Made by a program: the position numbers and the translations under genes. This document shows positions 17,599 through 26,664 of a stretch of 27,262 nucleotides of DNA, piece after piece. Source of the DNA: Mnemiopsis leidyi (taxonomy: Eukaryota; Ctenophora; Tentaculata; Lobata; Bolinopsidae); the NCBI GenBank assembly GCA_000226015.1, contig JH154536.1, forward strand, positions 390,539-417,800, given 5' to 3'. The notes under the pieces are model-generated. The model saw only the letters and a list, made by a program, of their open reading frames with translations, ran no database searches and was not told the DNA's origin. Each line of letters opens with the position of its first letter. Positions within the stretch are counted from its first letter, which is position 1.

Positions 17599-20500
17599 AT
17601 GAACAGGATGCAAGCCATGATATTCGAGAACACAGGCGGACCGTTAAGACTGAAAGTTAGGGTGACAAGGAAATGGCCGGTCTTTCAGAAGTGCTATCTC
17701 TGGGCTTGCATCACCTTCGGTGAGAGAAGAAGAGTCTTAAACTCGCTTCTTTTTTTAACTTCTATAGCTCTCCGTTACCCTGGTCTTTTTCTTAACGAAT
17801 TAAGAAGCTGCTCTTATATTCTCTAAAAGTAGAGTTTGATCAAAAATGAAAAAACCTAATGTTCTTTCAATTCAACTTGAAAGAGTTGTCCAGTACGACC
17901 TACTCAAATGTACAAATCACACTTAAAAGAGTTGTCCAGTACGACCGACTCAAATGTACAAATCTCACTTGAAAGAGTTGTCCAGTACGACCTAGTCATA
18001 TGTACAAATCACACTTGAAGGGCGCTTTACCATATACCTTCCATTTTTCAGGAATTGTGACGGTTCTACCCTTGTTCCACTATATGTCCAGATGGGAGGA
18101 ATTTGGAGATGTTCAAGAGGAGGATCTTATTCGACTCTCTAAGTAAGCTTTAGAGTTGCTATCCATGAGCATAGTTCTTAGGTAAATGTTTCTAGATTAT
18201 ATAAGACCATTCAACTAAATCATGACTTAAACTGCTGTAATTCCAGTTTAGACCTAGAAGAGGGGATGATCTACAGCGGGAACATAATCAAGTCTATCCT
18301 GGATAGCAGAACTTACACTAGCACTGTTCTAGGTTGGTTATCAGGGCAACATCTCTCCAGGAAATAAAATTAGTAAGATTTGTTGTTTTGAGCGGATAAA
18401 TAATTTATTTTGTCGCTTCTATAATCACTTCATGAATGCTGATTAAACCCCCTTGTTTTCAGAGAACGGTTTGAAAGTTTTAGTGATATCGGATCCCCTG
18501 ACCAGTCTATCCGCTGCTAGCTGTGATGTGAGAGTCGGCAGTTTCCAGGATCCACCTGGTATCGCCGGTAGGTAATTCTCAAATATAGATTGGAGATATT
18601 AAACTTTTCTGAAGGGGGCAAGTGCTTAGATGCCAGCCATTTACTCAATTTCCTTTGATTATCTTATCCTACCTATAACAACGAGTAAAGGTGACCACAA
18701 GTTCGTCCACTTGCAGGACTAGCACATTTGCTAGAACACGGTGTGTTTCTGGGAGACTCAGAACACCCAGAAGCAAACACATTTGAACAGTTCCTAGCAG
18801 ACCACAGCGGTCACTCAAACGCCTTCACCAGCCAAGAAAACACGAACTACTACTTCAAAATTTCGCCCGACAGACTGGAGGAATCACTCCATAGGTTCTC
18901 CTCCCTCCTCTCTTCTCCTCTTCTCCAGCTTGAGGTACTCCAGAGAGAGTATCACGCTATACAGAGCGAGTTCTTGAAGGACAAACTTGAGTCGGCTCGG
19001 CAAGTTTGGAGGTTGGTAAAACACCTTGCTAGTCCAGACCACCCTTTTCACAGGCTGAGTCCTGGCAACCTGGACACTCTTCGAAACTTGAAGAACTCGT
19101 CAGTGATACGGGACTTCCACTCGAAATATTACTACGCTGAAAACATGAAATGTGTGGTGTACGGTAGAGAAGATCCTCAGGACCTACTGGAAATGTCCAG
19201 GAAACATTTCCAGAAGATAACAAACAAGAAGTCTCGGACAGAGCCGGAACAGCAAACAGGATCCACCCCGGCTTATCCTCCAGAGAACCTAGGAGTTTGG
19301 GTGGACTACCAGCTCCTAAGAGAAGGCACTACCCTAGACATCATGTGGCCGGTAGCCGGTACCAGTAGATGTGGTTTAGGAGCTGCAGTGAACGTGCTCT
19401 CTGAACGTCACCCACGCTCAGTACTGGCTCTGTTGAAGAAACAAGGATTAGCTACCTCGCTCTCTTGGTCCATAGTGATCAGCACCTCCAGTTTCACTCT
19501 CGTCAAAGTCAATGTCCAGCTTACTGATCTAGGAGGTAAGAAATCTGCGACCGTAGCAAAACTTATATTCCGCCAAATAGAAGTTGTAACAGCCGCCTCA
19601 GCAACGACAATGAAGTCGTGGTTAGCTAAAGCGCACCAAGAATCCCTCCAGAGGTTCATCAACTACGAGACCCCTGAAGTTCACCACTTCGCCAAGTCTC
19701 TCTCCTCCAGAATGAGCAGGATCCTGCACCCCGCACACTACCTTGGTGCTCCCACCCAGTCTCCATCCTCCTACTGTCTGCTCCAGGCTCTCCACGTGCT
19801 AAGTCCGAACAACAGCATCATGTTGTTCGGTTCTTCAGACCCGGGCAGGACGTACAGGGACACGGAGACTTGGTACGGGATCCCCTACACGGTTACAAAG
19901 CTGGATACAAAGGATCTGGCTAACATACTCACTTCAAGCACAGACAGTAAGCTGTACATCTGGCCTCCCCCGGCAGCACGAGCGAAGATACCCCGAACAT
20001 TTCCTCTGTTTGAGCGGGACGTAGAGCAGGATTACTGGCCGTCTAAAGTTCAGGACGACCGAGGACTGACCATCTGGTGGCAACAAGACTTCACATTCCA
20101 CATACCCAAGATAGACATGGTGATGTGGATATACGGACAATACGAACATTATACCTCACGTGACACAGCTCTACACTACCTCCTGACCGAGATGGTGAGA
20201 GATCAGATCCAGGATCTTATCCAGCCGCCCGGACACTCCATACAGATCTACTACCAGACTAGCTCCGGATTTATTGTCACTTTGACGGGATATAGTGATC
20301 ATGAGCAGATCTCTAGAACTCTCAGAGATCTGGTGGGGGTTCTTACGCGACTTGATATGAGTCAGATCGGTCGGTTTGAGCATGTTGTCAAGTATAAAGC
20401 ACACCGGGATTTAGCAAGGTCGGATTATGCTGAGGCGTATAAGCATCCGCTCTATAAATCGAGAGTTTTGTTGGAGAAGAACGTCGTCCCTTTGGACCAC

Positions 20501-21457
20501 ATTTTGGCAGAGCTGGAAAAAGTTAATCTAGAATCTTTTCAAATATTCTACAACAAGTTTTGGGAAAGTGTAGGATGTAGGACGCTGATTTACGGAAATG
20601 TTCTTAAAGGCATGGCCCAATTATACGGGCTGATTCTAAGGCCGGTAACACAAAGAACCTTTACATCGGACCGGAAAGTTGAGCCACCTTTCCATCCGAC
20701 CCTGCAATATCCACAGGGGACCTACTACACAGTGACTCACTATCCCAACTCTAAAGAAACAGCATCAGTAGCAGATCTCACCATAATCCTAGGACCTACA
20801 CCCTGGAACTCAGACAAGATCGAACCAGGAGACGACCTTTTTACCCGGACTGTCCTAGCCAGGGTCGCAGCCACAGTTCTGTCTGAACCAGCGTTCATCG
20901 AGCTGAGAACACGACAACAGCTGGGCTATTCCGTCTTTACCAAGTTTGTCCCTCACTTTGGAGTGGACTACATCCACATGTGTGTCCAGGGGAGCGAGCA
21001 CTCTGCCCTGCAGATAGCATCCTCAGTTTTACAGTTTCTCAAAGACTACAGATCAGTACTGACAACACAGCTCAGCACAGAAAGCTCACCACACTGGACC
21101 AGAGTTCTCAGTTCAGTTAGACGTGACATCTTGGTAAGACCGTCAAGTCAAGCAGCCCTGACACGTGACCTAGCTAGTGAGCTCTTCTCGCCGGACTCTG
21201 AGCCTGACAGGGCTGACATGCTAGTTGCTGCTCTCAATAATGTCAGCCCGGTAATGTTACTGCGGTTTTATGATGACTATATTTTAGGATCAAAGTCTAG
21301 AAGAATACTTTCTTTAGCACAGAGTGAGGGCAGGGCCTGGAATGTGGATAATTTTGCTGAGAAGTTTCAGTACCTGGATTTGATAAATAAGACTGAATCC
21401 GTTTCCCCCTTTTTGTACTGGCATTTTACTTACTTAGGACTTGAGATGGGCAAATGA
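17599..21457 (+). CDS. M16A zinc metalloprotease (insulysin/nardilysin type) with N-terminal membrane anchor (exons 17599-17719, 18052-18142, 18247-18332, 18463-18567, 18717-21457)
   Basis: Five exons join in frame (phases 1, 0 after the shared codons resolve, 1, 1) to encode 1047 residues, close to insulin-degrading enzyme. The ATG is the first after an in-frame TAA at 17566 and has A at -3. The inverted zinc motif HxxEH is H138-L-L-E-H142, and the third ligand is E219 (AIQSEF), 77 residues on, as in insulysin. In the C-terminal half, R865 and Y872 (RTRQQLGY) match the substrate-binding Arg and Tyr of insulysin. The fold is thus a complete two-half chamber with intact catalytic residues; peptide hydrolysis is expected. 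Residues about 32-52 ([20 protein letters not shown]) are hydrophobic and preceded by many basic residues, predicting a type II membrane anchor or, less likely, a mitochondrial presequence. No acidic nardilysin insert is seen. The family is certain; the anchor depends on exons 1-2, which fit in phase. Confidence 0.93.
17875..18012. repeat. 46-bp tandem repeat, 3 copies, in intron 1 of the protease gene
   Basis: Three adjacent 46-bp units (17875, 17921, 17967), each starting ACTTGAAAGAGTTGTCCAGT or a one-base variant, with a partial fourth unit at 18013. The array ends about 40 bp before the acceptor of exon 2, which encodes the second half of the membrane segment. Confidence 0.95.
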
Positions 21458-21873
21458 TTTTTATTCAAATTTGTCTAACCTCAAAAAAATTGGTTTATTG
21501 CGGTAGACCTGAATTTTAAGATTTTTATCTTCTTGTATTACGTTTGGCTGGGTCCCGGGAATCAGATGACGGCCAGCACCAAGTCGCCATGGCGACCTCA
21601 GTATGCATGCAATGATGAAAAGTTGCACTGGATTGTTGTGAATGCATTATGTGTGCAGTTGCATTTGATTGCGCGCCTCGTATATTTAGGGTGTTAGAAT
21701 ACTTGTCACTTTGTTTTGATATTTCACAAACCTAGTAAATTATTTGATGTTTGCTGTATATTCAATTATTTGTAAATTTGTTTCAAACTGAAATTTTACT
21801 TCCCGTAAAATACAACGAAGCTTAAATTAGACTCACTTTCAAAAATCTTGAACTGTTGAAAGAAGTCTTAATA

Positions 21874-22474
21874 TCAGTCTTCTAGTTTGATCCTGTCGTT
21901 GTTTGAGATAATTGTGTCGTCGTTTCTATCAGCCACAAGCTCCTCGCCAACTTTTCGACCTGCAACAAGCACCATATGAACTTTAAACAGGTAAACTACA
22001 GTAGAATCAATATTTGTGATTGCTCCGTGACCACGTTTAGTTAGTGCATCATAGACCAGAAACTTTTCGTAATTAGTATTATATCTTAGTATTATATCTT
22101 AAATGTTAAACGTCTAAATTACCTCTTAGTTTGCAGTCAACAGGATAGGAAGTCAACTCTGATTAGATCTACACTATCCTAAGGTTAAAGGTGCAGTATT
22201 ACTAATCAATATACGGTGACGGTCTATGAATTTTCTGAACCGATTATCAGAGGAAATTGTGTCCGTTTAAATATCGGCTCCCTACAAATCATGTAGCTAA
22301 TTTGATTCTTCGACCAAACCACACATCTCTGCAAATCGAGCTTGCTTGGAATGAGGATCTGAAAAGGTCCCCTTCCAACTTGAAACCACATAAGTGTTTT
22401 TACTTACCATCGCTATAGGTATCATGAAGATAATCGACTGGATGGAATGTGGAAAATGGAATGTGCAGCCACAT
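21874..22474 (-). CDS. Candidate small minus-strand gene or 3' end of a gene (exons 22474-22408, 21959-21874)
   Basis: On the minus strand, an open stretch ending in a strong donor (GATG|gtaagta at 22408/22407) joins in phase 1 to an acceptor (cttgttgcag) at 21959. The second exon reads RKVGEELVADRNDDTIISNN and on to KLED before a TGA. If the ATG at 22474 is the start, the product is 50 residues. The same frame is open further upstream to about 22506 and reads KKWTLIIIMWLHIPFSTFHP, so this may be the last membrane segment plus an acidic tail of a longer protein entering at a CTAAG acceptor near 22508. Another frame (phase 0) is also open across both exons, so the reading is not unique. It would be convergent with the protease gene, with stops 416 bp apart. 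No family recognised. Confidence 0.3.
22337..22353 (+). repeat. 17-base dispersed repeat, copy 2
   Basis: Identical to 15281-15297 (CGAGCTTGCTTGGAATG), 7 kb away in the same orientation. Confidence 0.5.
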
Positions 22475-22508
22475 AATTATGATTAACGTCCATTTTTTAG
22501 ACACTTAG

Positions 22509-23746
22509 CGGATTTCATTACAAATATTTCGGCGACAATTCTCACTGATAACGTCGGTTGAAATGTTATCAACAAGTTGGCCAGTCAAAATTAACACAAC
22601 CGCATGGTAAATACGTACGTGCGCGGCTCAAAAGTGCAAATATCACATTTTGGACGTTTGGAGAAGGCGTTCGTAGTACATTCAAAGGCTAACCCACTTC
22701 GACTTAGAAGGCTGAAGTTTAGGGGACCTGAAACGTGTGGTGATTTCAAAGTCTGCTGCCTTCAATTCTAGCGCAGGTAATCATAATTTCGCCACTTCGG
22801 TGACTCCTTCATCTCGAAGATTCAATCTTAACCATCACTCAGCTTAAAAAACCATCAACGTCCATCTGTTTCCCGTTAAACAAGTGGCCACGATAATGAA
22901 TTTCGCATTTTAAAGAATAAAGTGCACTCTAGTTTAGTCCACACTTCTGAGTGATTTATGATTTGAAAATTGTTTTCGAGATTTGTTTAGCACATCACAT
23001 TATTTGGTTATACCTAAAGAAATGAACTCTATTGCAATCATAAGAACGATTAAAATCAAAAGGTCAGAAAAAAGCTGGTATGACAAGAAGAGAAAGTGAA
23101 AAAATAAGAGAATAATCGTGGTGTTGTTCGTAAATTTAATGCCAAAGTTATAATAGCATTCCTGCAAGTTTTTATAATAACTGGAATCCCTTGATTTAAC
23201 TGGAATCCCTTATTTTGTGCATATGACCCGATGTAGCTCATTCTGAAAACTTTAGAAAGTGGTGCCTTTAATTCATTCCTGACCATTAGAAAACAGTTAC
23301 TTACTTCGGTTACTTTGGTGAGCTTTATAGATCCTCTATTGGGTCATCAGAGTCGCTGACCGCCCGCAAAGCAAAGGTTCTGCTTTGGTCGAATTCCAAT
23401 CCAGCAAGGAGTTCCCGTTCGTACCACTGTAACCGGGGATTGGTGGTTGGTCAGGAAACGATTTGACAAAATCAGATAGCAGTCTTATACCAGACTGGAA
23501 ATTTTGTCGTTTTCAAGTGCCAACTAAACGTGTTAAGTTTGAAGATTTTTTGTATACTGCTAGGTATTTTACCGGCCCCTGAAGAACCAAGAATCACAGC
23601 ATGCATAATATAAACTGTAATGTGACCCTGCTATACATTTTTCACAAACCTCATGCTTCGTATTACACCGAAATGAAATTTCTACCTGCTCCAATTCCTT
23701 CTGTTTGTTAAGGCTTTTTGTAGATTTTCAGCACAACTTGAATAAA
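22509..23746. other. Intergenic stretch with minor repeats
   Basis: Mostly AT-rich. A short duplication of AACTGGAATCCCTT lies at about 23178-23211. On the minus strand, 23441 down to about 23337 reads WYERELLAGLEFDQSRTFAL and on to PIEDL and a stop, after a possible acceptor (cggttacag). It has protein-like composition but no partner exon that I could find. Nothing else is supported. Confidence 0.4.
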
Positions 23747-24537
23747 ATGCTTTGGAAACTGTTGATCCTGGTCCTGTCTGCTAACAAACTGTCTGCAGGT
23801 TGAATCTAACAATGATGTTTTTTAGTAATTTGTCAGTTAAAGCTTTAAACTCAATAAAAATACTATAGACGTTAGAATTCTTGGGGAGGAGTTAAAAATT
23901 GTTTCTATCACGTGACAGCGTTTTCTCAAAATTGATGGGTCACATCTGGCTTCTTATTGGTCAATTGATGTCAAATTCTCCCCAAGAATTCTGATGTCCA
24001 TTTACTCATAAAAATAGCTTTCAGACCTAAATAATTTAAATAAAGTTTAAATGGCATAGCTATGGGTTTAAATATCGGAAATCCTGCTGAAATATTTAAT
24101 CCCCAGCTATTGATCCTTTTTGATAACGTTCAGCTTGTATGCTATCAAGCCCAACATTATTTTTTGAACCTTTTTACTGCCCATCCTACATTACATTTAT
24201 TGATATCATCATGATATCAAATTTGCAGAGAGTATATTTCGGAGGGTTGATGCTAAAGGAAACACGATCACAGCGGGAGACCAGATGGGGCTATTACTAT
24301 ACCATGGTGGAACTGTTTGTGACGACAGTTTCAACATTACTGCTGCCCATGCTATTTGTAAAGTTATGGGGTTTGAGGGGGCCTTGCAGTGGTTTAGTGG
24401 CTCCAAATGGTCCATCCAGGTTCAATTCGATGTTTTAATAAATCATGTTAAATGTCCCTTGCCGATTTGGTCAACCTGCGGCTACATTAATGGCAACTGT
24501 GGTCATCATGAGGACATATTTCTTACTTGCTCTATAA
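23747..24537 (+). CDS. Secreted SRCR-domain protein, first two exons (23747-23798, 24229-24537)
   Basis: Exon 1 encodes a signal peptide (MLWKLLILVLSANKLSA) from ATG at 23747 and ends in phase 1 at a GT donor. Exon 2 starts after ttgcag at 24229 in the matching phase and encodes one scavenger receptor cysteine-rich domain of about 100 residues. Visible SRCR landmarks are FRRVDAKGN, GGTVCDDSF, AICKVMGF, VKCP, then NCGHHEDIFLTC. Six cysteines are present, as in group A domains. Such domains occur in secreted or membrane receptors and adhesion proteins that bind ligands or microbes. Exon 2 ends in phase 1 at a strong donor (A|gtgagt at 24538), so more exons are expected downstream. None is seen in the window; transposon remains fill the next 2.7 kb. 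Without splicing the frame would run to a stop at 24731. Whether the gene is whole beyond the window cannot be told. Confidence 0.8.
23869..23997. mobile_element. Small MITE-like element with 15-bp inverted repeats, in SRCR intron 1
   Basis: AGAATTCTTGGGGAG at 23874-23888 is repeated perfectly inverted at 23978-23992. Partial matching extends outward (GACxT at both ends). The interior of about 90 bp has no coding capacity. Size, perfect terminal repeats and position inside an intron fit a nonautonomous DNA transposon. No clear target-site duplication was identified, so the exact ends are uncertain. Confidence 0.65.
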
Positions 24538-24943
24538 GTGAGTCCTTTAATCATTTTATTTTAAAATTCATTCATTTTAATACTTTCAACACTACTACTA
24601 TTGCTCGCTACTTTTTTTGCCGCCCCCTGGCGAATTTTTACGACCCCTATAATTTTTTCGCTAAGTCGGAAGATTATATGCTCCTACCAGCTAAAGACGT
24701 TAAGGCCACTTGTCATCATATTAGAAGATGAAGAAAAAACTTGATAGAGTTCCACATAGAAGATTGTTGTTGAAGCTCGAATGCTATCAAAGATTTCTTA
24801 AGTGGTAGTGCTTAAAGGGTTTCATTGCAGGGTGAATTTTCTACAATTAAAGACATTCTATCAGGAATGCCACAAGGTTCAGACCTGGGACCCATGACTT
24901 TTATCTTATTTACAAATGATTCACCAGATTAGTACTGTAAAGA

Positions 24944-25417
24944 GGTCGTTCACATATGACGTCATCACCTAGGGGGAGGGGGGTTTCCAAATGATGATAA
25001 TTGATGACGAGGGGGGAGGGGGGGTTTGGCCAATGATGATGTCATCAAAAAATTTTAAGAATTATAGGACTTTTCTGAAATTTTTTAGATTTCTTTTGAA
25101 AATTTTTATCAGAATTTTACAAAATCAGAAGGAAAATTTTCAAGTAAAAATTCTGATTCAGAAATCTGGTGAAATACTGTGTTTTCACTGACATAGTATG
25201 AAAAATTTCAGAAATGACTGCATATAAAAAGACCGAAAATCAAGTTTTTTTGACATGAGGTACAAAGTAGGGGGGGGGGGGGTTCCGACTGTGATGATGT
25301 CATTATGTTAATTTACCTCTGACATTTAGGGGGGTTTTGTCATGATAATGAATGATGACGGAGGGGGGAGGGGGGTAAAAATTACCTAAAATTTGCTGAC
25401 GTCATATGTGAACGACC
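24944..25417. mobile_element. MITE with 21-bp perfect terminal inverted repeats, inserted in the LINE
   Basis: The left end (24944-24964) starts GGTCGTTCACATATGACGTC. The right end (25397-25417) is its exact reverse complement over 21 bp. Outside the perfect part both ends continue as AGAGG/AGGGG. The 474-bp element has no coding capacity. Just inside each end are runs of G (GGGGGAGGGGGG and a run of 12 G at about 25270) mixed with ATGATGA/TGACGTCA motifs. The LINE's reverse-transcriptase motifs resume immediately after it, which shows that it inserted into the LINE. The target duplication was not resolved, so the transposase family is open. Confidence 0.88.
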
Positions 25418-25772
25418 CCTAAGATAGATATTTGCAGATGACTTAAACTTTTTGCAAATTTGTCTGATAAGAGTGTCGTTCATAGTAATATAATGCTTTT
25501 GGAAGATAGGGAGAAAAGTGGCTGCTGGAATTTAAAACTAATAAATGTAAAGTAAATTGAAAGAAACTGGAAAAAGATCTAGGTGTCCTTACCTCTGGCA
25601 ACTTGCTTTGGAATGATCAGATTGAATCATGTATCAGTAAAGCTAACCAAATGTTATGTTGGATTTCTAGAAACCTCATATGTAGAGAGAAGTTGTTAAT
25701 GCTTAGGGTGTACAAGACCTTGATCAGGGCACATCATGAATATTGTGTTCAGCTTTGGAATCCTGCAGCAGA

Positions 25773-26105
25773 CCCGGCTAGAAAAACGCGATGTTTTTCA
25801 AAAACGCTGGTGTTAACGCCGGCGTTTTTATTAAAACACTGCACTTTTGTCGAATTAACGCGGTGTTTTTAAAAAACACAACGTTTTCTCATGATTGGAC
25901 TCTGTTTTTGCAAGCGTGTGCCCAAAAACGCAATATTTCTGTGTGCACGCTTATTTAAGTTGCGGAAACATCGGGTTTTTCAAAAATCACTGCGCCTTTT
26001 AAAAAAAACGCATTAACTCGACATTAACTCGCTGCGTTTTTCATAGAATTGTCGGCCTTAACGTCGGCGTTTTTTTAAAAACGCCGCGTTTTTTTCTAGC
26101 CGGGG
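25773..26105. mobile_element. Foldback MITE made of AAAAACGC / GCGTTTTT units, inserted in the LINE
   Basis: The ends are inverted copies starting CCCGGCTAGAAAAA (25773) and ending TTTTTCTAGCCGGG (26104). The 333-bp interior is filled with short alternating inverted motifs such as AAAAACGC, GGCGTTTTT, TTAACGCCGGCG and TTAACTCG, so most of the element can fold on itself. It has no real coding capacity. It separates two consecutive stretches of LINE reverse-transcriptase-type coding (WNPAAD before, TRMIEGVG after), so it is a second insertion into the LINE. Confidence 0.82.
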
Positions 26106-26664
26106 AGCATGAAAATTGGTCTTTGATAATGAGCAATGAGATTTGAGAGGCTTTACTCGGATGATTGAAGGGGTAGGCCTTTTTCCTAACTCTGAGCGAC
26201 TGCAGATTCTACAGCTGACTACTTGGTATGTAAATTGTAACCCAGGGAAAATTAAAGTTTCCAAGATTTATTGTATTCGTAGAATTTTTAGATGATAGGG
26301 CTATGCCCATAGAGGTGAAGACTGCATTAAATCTAAATGTTTTTAAATATCATCTTGAGATATTTAAGGGCAGAACTAATGTGTTATGAATTCATGGAAG
26401 TTGGATCTTTTGGGATATTTCTGATGATGTCTTAAATCGTATTGAAAATGTAGCTAGAAAAATGTTCATTAACATTAATTAGGATCTTGAATTTCGGTAT
26501 TATAGCTTTTAATTGAATTTTAAATTTTTTATCATTACTTGTTATTTATTTACTAACCTTCTTTAGCTTTGTAGTAATAAAACTATACATCTCAAAAAGA
26601 AGGGCATAGTAGTGACTGCCATTACCCACTATACACAGTTTGTATCATATACATAATATATATA

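Larger units (their letters stand above)
24728..26395 (+). mobile_element. Decayed LINE reverse-transcriptase remnant, broken by two insertions
   Basis: Pieces of a non-LTR retrotransposon reverse transcriptase appear in order across several frames. DRVPHRRLLLKLE lies at about 24743-24785, and LSGMPQGSDLGPMTFILFTN at 24858-24917. The catalytic-type IFADDLNF is at 25428-25451. KDLGVLTSGNLLWNDQI through AHHEYCVQLWNPAAD lies at about 25575-25774. After the second insertion come TRMIEGVGLFPNSERLQILQ at about 26152-26211 and the terminal EVKTALNLNVFKYHLEIF region near 26310-26365. These landmarks are those of CR1/Jockey-group polymerases. Frameshifts and stops make it nonfunctional. The sequence is interrupted by inverted-repeat elements at 24944-25417 and 25773-26105. 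The 5' part of the element is missing. Confidence 0.88.

Noticed and set aside
23375-23440. tRNA-like GGTCGAATTCC element
   Set aside because: No A box at the right distance and no cloverleaf found, so neither a tRNA nor a tRNA-derived SINE is supported.
24139-24438. 99-codon plus-strand frame over the SRCR exon
   Set aside because: Wrong frame; the SRCR landmarks and cysteines are in the frame through 24285, which also fits the splice phase.
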